A stretch of 8,612 bases of DNA. Origin: Aestuariicoccus sp032586235. GTDB taxonomy: Bacteria > Pseudomonadota > Alphaproteobacteria > Rhodobacterales > Rhodobacteraceae. Position numbers and translations under genes: made by a program. The notes below the pieces were generated by a model, which ran no database searches, was not told where the DNA came from, and worked only from the letters and a program-made list of their open reading frames with translations. Of the stretch, positions 4,769 through 8,612 are shown one piece after another. Location: NCBI RefSeq assembly GCF_032586235.1, contig NZ_JAWHTD010000078.1, positions 1 through 8,612 on the forward strand. The letters are read 5' to 3'. Position 1 is the first letter of the stretch, and each line of letters starts with the position of its first letter.

Positions 4769-7285
4769 ATGGATGATTTTGCAGGCGACAACACGACTAC
4801 AGGCAGCGTCGAACCTGGCGAAATTATTGCCGGTCAGCTGGAAACCGAAGACGATGTGGACTGGTTTGAAGCCAATCTTACGGCAGGGACCCGGTATCGG
4901 GTCCAGTTTGCTGATCCCGACCTTTGGCCTGGTTCTGAGGACAGACTAGACCTGATCCTTCGCAGCTCGACGGGCTACAACATAGATTACTTCAGCTTTG
5001 ACGGCTTCGACGGCGCGATAGATGATCCGCTAAGTTCATTCTATTTTGACGTGGAGCAGGGCGGCGTATTTTATTTTGAAGTCGATGGATTCAGGGATCG
5101 TTTTTCCGATCCGCAGCCATTCGGCGATTACGTATTATCGCTGACCGATATGGGACCCGACATCGGCCAGACGGTCGAAACCCTCGGAAGCGTCACAGTC
5201 GGCAGCAGCGTGGCAAGTGAAATCCAGGATTACGCCGACGAAGATTGGTTTGCGGCCACCCTGACCGCCGGGCAGTCCTATGACATCCAGGTGCTGCCCG
5301 ACGAAACGTCGTCCCAGCCGCTGAATTCGTCACACCTATGGATCGTTTCTGACTCCGGCGAATATCTCGTCGGCGCAGACACGCAGATCGTCGCATTCAC
5401 GGCACCGGAGGACGGGACGTATTTCCTTGGTGTGGGGAATGAAGAACTTCTCGACACAGGCCATTATGTGCTGTCCGTCGCGAATACCCAGGGGGATATT
5501 GCAGCTTCTGAAACGACTGACGCCGTTCTGAATGTTGGTGCCACTCTAACGTCAGACCTGGCGTCTATTCTGGATCGTGACTGGATCCGCGTCTCGCTGG
5601 AAGGAGGTGTGCTTTACACTCTGATGTTCGATGCCGACGATCCCGGCGACGCTTACAATTATAGTGTGGGGGTCATCTCGCCTGGAGACACTGGTCTGAA
5701 TTCTTTTCCCTACGACGAGACCGGCGCGACTTCAGTTCCTGACGACGGCACGTATTACGTCGCGATCTCCAGCCATCATGCAGATTACTTCTTGAACGAC
5801 CACCTGGACGCAGAGGCGGCGTCTTACACGCTCAGTCTGAATGTTGCCGAAACCGGCGATGCGGTACCCGCCGATGTCACCAGTCCAATCGTCCTGACGG
5901 CGGGTCAAAGCGCAACGATCACACTCGACTATGCCTTTGACCGCGACTGGATCGGGGTCCAGCAGGAAGCGGGGCAAGGGTTTACCGCCATTATTTGGGG
6001 TGCCCACTATGACCCCGCTTCCGGCCGTTCCAGACCGGAAATCACCTTGCGCGATGCAGCCGGGACCGCTGTCGCCGATGGAATACAACTGGGCGGGTGG
6101 CAGGCTGGTATCTACTTGGCTTATCTGGAGGCGGGGGAGTCCACCGAAGAACAGTTGATGTTCCTGGACATCGGCTCTTCCTACGACGGCAGAGGGACTG
6201 ACGCGCGGGACTACAAGATACAAATCTTCGCCACCGAAGCAGGAACTCAGGTAGGCAGTGTCGAGGACGACATCCTGACGGGTCAGAGCACAAACGACAC
6301 GCTTCAGGGCCTCGATGGTGATGACCGGCTGGACGGAGGTACGGGCGACGACAACATAGAAGGAGGCGCGGGAGACGATGCCCTAATCGGTCGTTTCGGG
6401 GATGACACTATTTGGGGCGGCACCGGGAATGACTGGATCGCCGGAGCGTTCGGAGCTGACAGCCTATTCGGTGGCGAGGGCGATGATCTTATCGGGGGCG
6501 GCAAGGGCGACGACACGATCGACGCAGGAGATGGCAACGACGACGTCAGGGGTGGTGAAGGCGATAATCTCGTCTTTCTCGGTGCAGGCGACGATAACTA
6601 CCTCGGCCGTGGCGGTAATGACACCGTCGATGCGGGCGACGGTAACGATAACCTACTGATCCGCGACGGAAACGCGCAGGTCAATTTGGGACCCGGAAAT
6701 GATACCTTTCTAGCGGACCGTGGCAGTCATTCAGTCGATGGCGGCAATGGCGATGACTCGATCGTAACCCGCTATGGAGCTGATCAATATCTTCGTGGAG
6801 GCGATGGCAATGATACGATCGAGGCGGGTTGGGGCAACAATACTTTGTTGGGCGATGAGGGCGACGATGTTCTCATCAGCTTTAGCTATAGCCATCTCGG
6901 CAGTGATGTGTTGGACGGTGGGGAGGGCAATGACCTCCTGTTAGGGCGCGGCCCCGCCGAATTAATTGGCGGATTGGGCAACGACACCATCAATGGCGGT
7001 TATGACGACGACACGATGACCGGTGGCGATGGGGCAGATGTCTTTGTCTACAACTTCTTCAAGGTCGGTGATGCGGATGTCATTACAGACTTCGAGGACG
7101 GCGTGGACCTGATCCGTATGACCGGCGTCGAAAATGCGCCGGACAGCGGACTTCAGGGGTATGTCGATGCGTTGAACATCACCGATACCGCCGAGGGCGC
7201 GCTGATCGACTATCAGGGGCACACAGTGCTGATCGAGGGCGTGTCGGCGGCCGATCTGACGGTGGAGGACTTCACGTTCCTTTGA
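4769..7285 (+). CDS. Secreted calcium-binding protein with PPC-like domains and RTX repeats
   Basis: A probable type I secreted, calcium-binding extracellular protein of 838 residues. ATG at 4769 is preferred over the in-frame ATG at 4754 because GAGGG sits 8 bases before it and because the product then starts Met-Asp-Asp like its neighbour. There is no N-terminal signal peptide, as expected for type I export. Four PPC-like beta domains occupy about 1-490, each marked by D-x-D-W-(F/I): residues 29, 157, 269 and 391. About two dozen GGxGxDxUx nonapeptides, some degenerate, fill 495-757 and would form a calcium-bound beta roll. The C-terminus (758-838) has DADVITDFEDGVDLI and ends DFTFL, a usual type I secretion signal form. 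No HEXXH or other catalytic motif is seen, so an adhesin, matrix or surface-layer role is more likely than a protease. The transporter genes are not in the window. Codon use is less GC-skewed than the integrase. Confidence 0.9.
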   Translation: MDDFAGDNTTTGSVEPGEIIAGQLETEDDVDWFEANLTAGTRYRVQFADPDLWPGSEDRLDLILRSSTGYNIDYFSFDGFDGAIDDPLSSFYFDVEQGGVFYFEVDGFRDRFSDPQPFGDYVLSLTDMGPDIGQTVETLGSVTVGSSVASEIQDYADEDWFAATLTAGQSYDIQVLPDETSSQPLNSSHLWIVSDSGEYLVGADTQIVAFTAPEDGTYFLGVGNEELLDTGHYVLSVANTQGDIAASETTDAVLNVGATLTSDLASILDRDWIRVSLEGGVLYTLMFDADDPGDAYNYSVGVISPGDTGLNSFPYDETGATSVPDDGTYYVAISSHHADYFLNDHLDAEAASYTLSLNVAETGDAVPADVTSPIVLTAGQSATITLDYAFDRDWIGVQQEAGQGFTAIIWGAHYDPASGRSRPEITLRDAAGTAVADGIQLGGWQAGIYLAYLEAGESTEEQLMFLDIGSSYDGRGTDARDYKIQIFATEAGTQVGSVEDDILTGQSTNDTLQGLDGDDRLDGGTGDDNIEGGAGDDALIGRFGDDTIWGGTGNDWIAGAFGADSLFGGEGDDLIGGGKGDDTIDAGDGNDDVRGGEGDNLVFLGAGDDNYLGRGGNDTVDAGDGNDNLLIRDGNAQVNLGPGNDTFLADRGSHSVDGGNGDDSIVTRYGADQYLRGGDGNDTIEAGWGNNTLLGDEGDDVLISFSYSHLGSDVLDGGEGNDLLLGRGPAELIGGLGNDTINGGYDDDTMTGGDGADVFVYNFFKVGDADVITDFEDGVDLIRMTGVENAPDSGLQGYVDALNITDTAEGALIDYQGHTVLIEGVSAADLTVEDFTFL

Positions 7286-7300
7286 CCGGCATCGTGACTT

Positions 7301-7328
7301 CCTCCCTGCGGTGGTTGCTGCGGGGAGG
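7301..7328 (+). terminator. Possible terminator hairpin after the RTX gene
   Basis: CCTCCCTGC (7301-7309) pairs with 7320-7328, with one T-G wobble, 15 bases after the stop. No T-run follows, so it may be a weak terminator or only an mRNA-end stabiliser. Confidence 0.4.
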
Positions 7329-7462
7329 CTTGCTGTGACGGTAGTCAATCGCGGGGACGAGGGCAGTTTGGGGCGGCCCGGCGAGAACCTGAGACAGTAA
7401 GTTGTCCGGTTGATCCTGCTCAAAGCGACGAGTGCGTCCTCGGGGTAATCACGAAGCAAGGG

Positions 7463-7480
7463 ACCAGTTCGCCTACTGGT
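7463..7480 (+). repeat. Short inverted repeat in the leader of the second PPC gene
   Basis: ACCAGT and ACTGGT (6 bases each, 6-base loop) lie about 43 bases before the start codon at 7523, followed by a G-rich stretch and TTTT. It could be an operator or a leader hairpin. The rest of the 237-base gap 7286-7522 shows no gene and no clear promoter. Confidence 0.3.
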
Positions 7481-7522
7481 GCCTTCGGGGTTTTGAGAAC
7501 GTGATATTTAAGATGGGGCGCC

Positions 7523-8612
7523 ATGGACGATTATTCAGACGATGTTAATACCCTCGGCTTTGTTCCGGTGGGAGGAACGGTCGGCGGAAGCATTGAGGTG
7601 CCATACGATCGCGATTGGTTCTCAGTCGTGCTGGAAGCCGGGCAGTCATATTTCATTCGGGCGTCAGGTCTTACAACAGGCGGCGGTGACCTAAGTATCC
7701 CGGAAATGCGCGTTCTGGACGCAAGCGGAGATGAGATCGCAGTTGCGCAGAATGATTCCTGGTGGGATCCGAACCTTGTATTTTTGGCGCAGACTTCGGG
7801 CATCTACTACATCGAAATTTCTGGCTGGATTTGGGACGATGACGTTCCACCAGAGACCGGTGACTACACAGTATCGGTATCTTTGGCGGAAGGCGACATT
7901 CCGGGGGACGTGACCACAGATACCACGCTGGAACCAGGCGTGCCCTTCACCTCGGTTCTATATGGAAGCCAGGATCGCGACTGGTTCGCCGTCAACTTGG
8001 AGCCTGGTCTCGGATACTTTGCCCGCGTAACGATCAATCCCCCCCCGGCCGGCGGAGAAGGAGCTGGTTTTTTCTTGTTCGATGAAACCGGCGCGACGGA
8101 GTATTCTAGGTGGTGGGAGTTCGGCACGCCGAGTTCGTTCGGGGGTACCTTTGGCGTCGAAACACCGGGTACCTACTTCATTTCTTTCCGCGCATCGTTG
8201 TGGGGCGAAATTCCCTATGATGTAGTTTTCGACACAATTGACGAGACGCCGATCGGAACGCCGGACACCGAGGGCACAGCCGTTTTAGGTGAGACCGTAT
8301 CGGGCCGCGTCGATTTCTGGAACGACGCGGATTGGTATTCGGTCTCGCTCACGGGAGGAGAGGAATACACGCTGTCCTTTCTGCAAGTCGTCGATCCTAT
8401 GTACTTCGGTGATTACCAGTACGCGAATTATCTCGAATCCGGGATCATCGCCATCCACGATGAAGAAGGGAACGTTCTCGCCTCGCAACCCGGGGCAACC
8501 TATCCCTTGGACGACGACCTGACGATTACGCTATCGTCATTCGTTGCGCTCCGGGACGGGACGTACTTCATTTCGGTGCAAGGAATTCCCGAAATGTTGT
8601 GGGGCGGAATGC
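7523..8612 (+). CDS. Second PPC-domain secreted protein, cut by the right edge
   Basis: Likely a paralogue of the preceding gene. The frame is open from ATG 7523 to the end of the window (363 residues). An in-frame TGA at 7502-7504 and no other in-frame start fix the beginning. It opens MDDYSDDVNTLG, and D-x-D-W-(F/Y) motifs occur at residues 29, 151 and 268, the first at exactly the same position as in the neighbour. This gives three PPC-like beta domains. No signal peptide is present. RTX repeats have not appeared by the right edge; by analogy they, or a catalytic domain, would follow outside. The ribosome binding site is weak (GGGG four bases before ATG). Same strand and similar architecture suggest tandem duplication, but the 237-base gap suggests separate transcription. 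Confidence 0.85.
   Translation, partial: MDDYSDDVNTLGFVPVGGTVGGSIEVPYDRDWFSVVLEAGQSYFIRASGLTTGGGDLSIPEMRVLDASGDEIAVAQNDSWWDPNLVFLAQTSGIYYIEISGWIWDDDVPPETGDYTVSVSLAEGDIPGDVTTDTTLEPGVPFTSVLYGSQDRDWFAVNLEPGLGYFARVTINPPPAGGEGAGFFLFDETGATEYSRWWEFGTPSSFGGTFGVETPGTYFISFRASLWGEIPYDVVFDTIDETPIGTPDTEGTAVLGETVSGRVDFWNDADWYSVSLTGGEEYTLSFLQVVDPMYFGDYQYANYLESGIIAIHDEEGNVLASQPGATYPLDDDLTITLSSFVALRDGTYFISVQGIPEMLWGGM

Noticed and set aside
5732..6223. Minus-strand open frames opposite the RTX gene, including Pro/Ser-rich ones near 6304-6537
   Set aside because: They are shadows of the repeated Gly-Asp codons of the real gene.
6251..7040. Tandem repeat or CRISPR-like periodicity of 27 bases
   Set aside because: The period is the coding image of RTX nonapeptides; there are no identical repeats with unique spacers.
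7406..7419. CCGGTTGATCCTGC, matching the well-known 5' end of archaeal-type 16S rRNA
   Set aside because: The match stops after 14 bases and the following sequence does not resemble rRNA; it is a chance match in an intergenic gap.

Overview
The window looks like high-GC bacterial DNA, most likely an alphaproteobacterium of the marine Rhodobacterales kind. The basis is the GC-rich codon use of the integrase, an integrase ending in the YSAG-type active site, and two genes for PPC/RTX-type secreted proteins common in that group. This is inference; no rRNA or core gene is present to fix the taxon.

Region 1 (1-4661) is an integrative-element or phage-satellite-like block. A tyrosine recombinase (5' end outside the window) is followed, with an ATGA overlap, by a 57-residue acidic protein and a terminator-like hairpin. 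Facing them on the minus strand is a two-gene unit: a DUF5906-type primase-helicase (SF3-like ATPase) and, overlapping its stop by TTGA, an HNH endonuclease. The right half of this block is an inverted, truncated second copy: the 3' three-quarters of the HNH gene, the same non-coding strip and terminator, a second 57-residue protein, and the last ~86 codons of a second integrase. The two arms (about 1004-2015 and 3626-4643) face each other across a 1.6-kb spacer holding the helicase and the start of the HNH gene.

The arms are a mosaic. The inner 420 bases (1596-2015 against 3626-4045) are identical. The strip between them and the small gene has only two compact patches of change plus isolated single differences. 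The small gene differs at about 10% of bases, and the integrase ends at about 6%, mostly synonymously. So this is not one simple recent duplication: two related but distinct elements appear to have met tail to tail, and their inner parts were copied or homogenised. Recombination between the arms would flip the helicase and rebuild an intact HNH gene on the other side.

Region 2 (about 4662-8612) is unrelated cargo or host DNA: two tandem genes for PPC-repeat proteins without signal peptides, both starting Met-Asp-Asp and both with a D-x-D-W motif at residues 29-33. The first is complete (838 residues: four PPC-like domains, about two dozen RTX calcium-binding repeats and a type I secretion C-terminus). 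The second runs off the right edge. No type I secretion transporter lies in the window.
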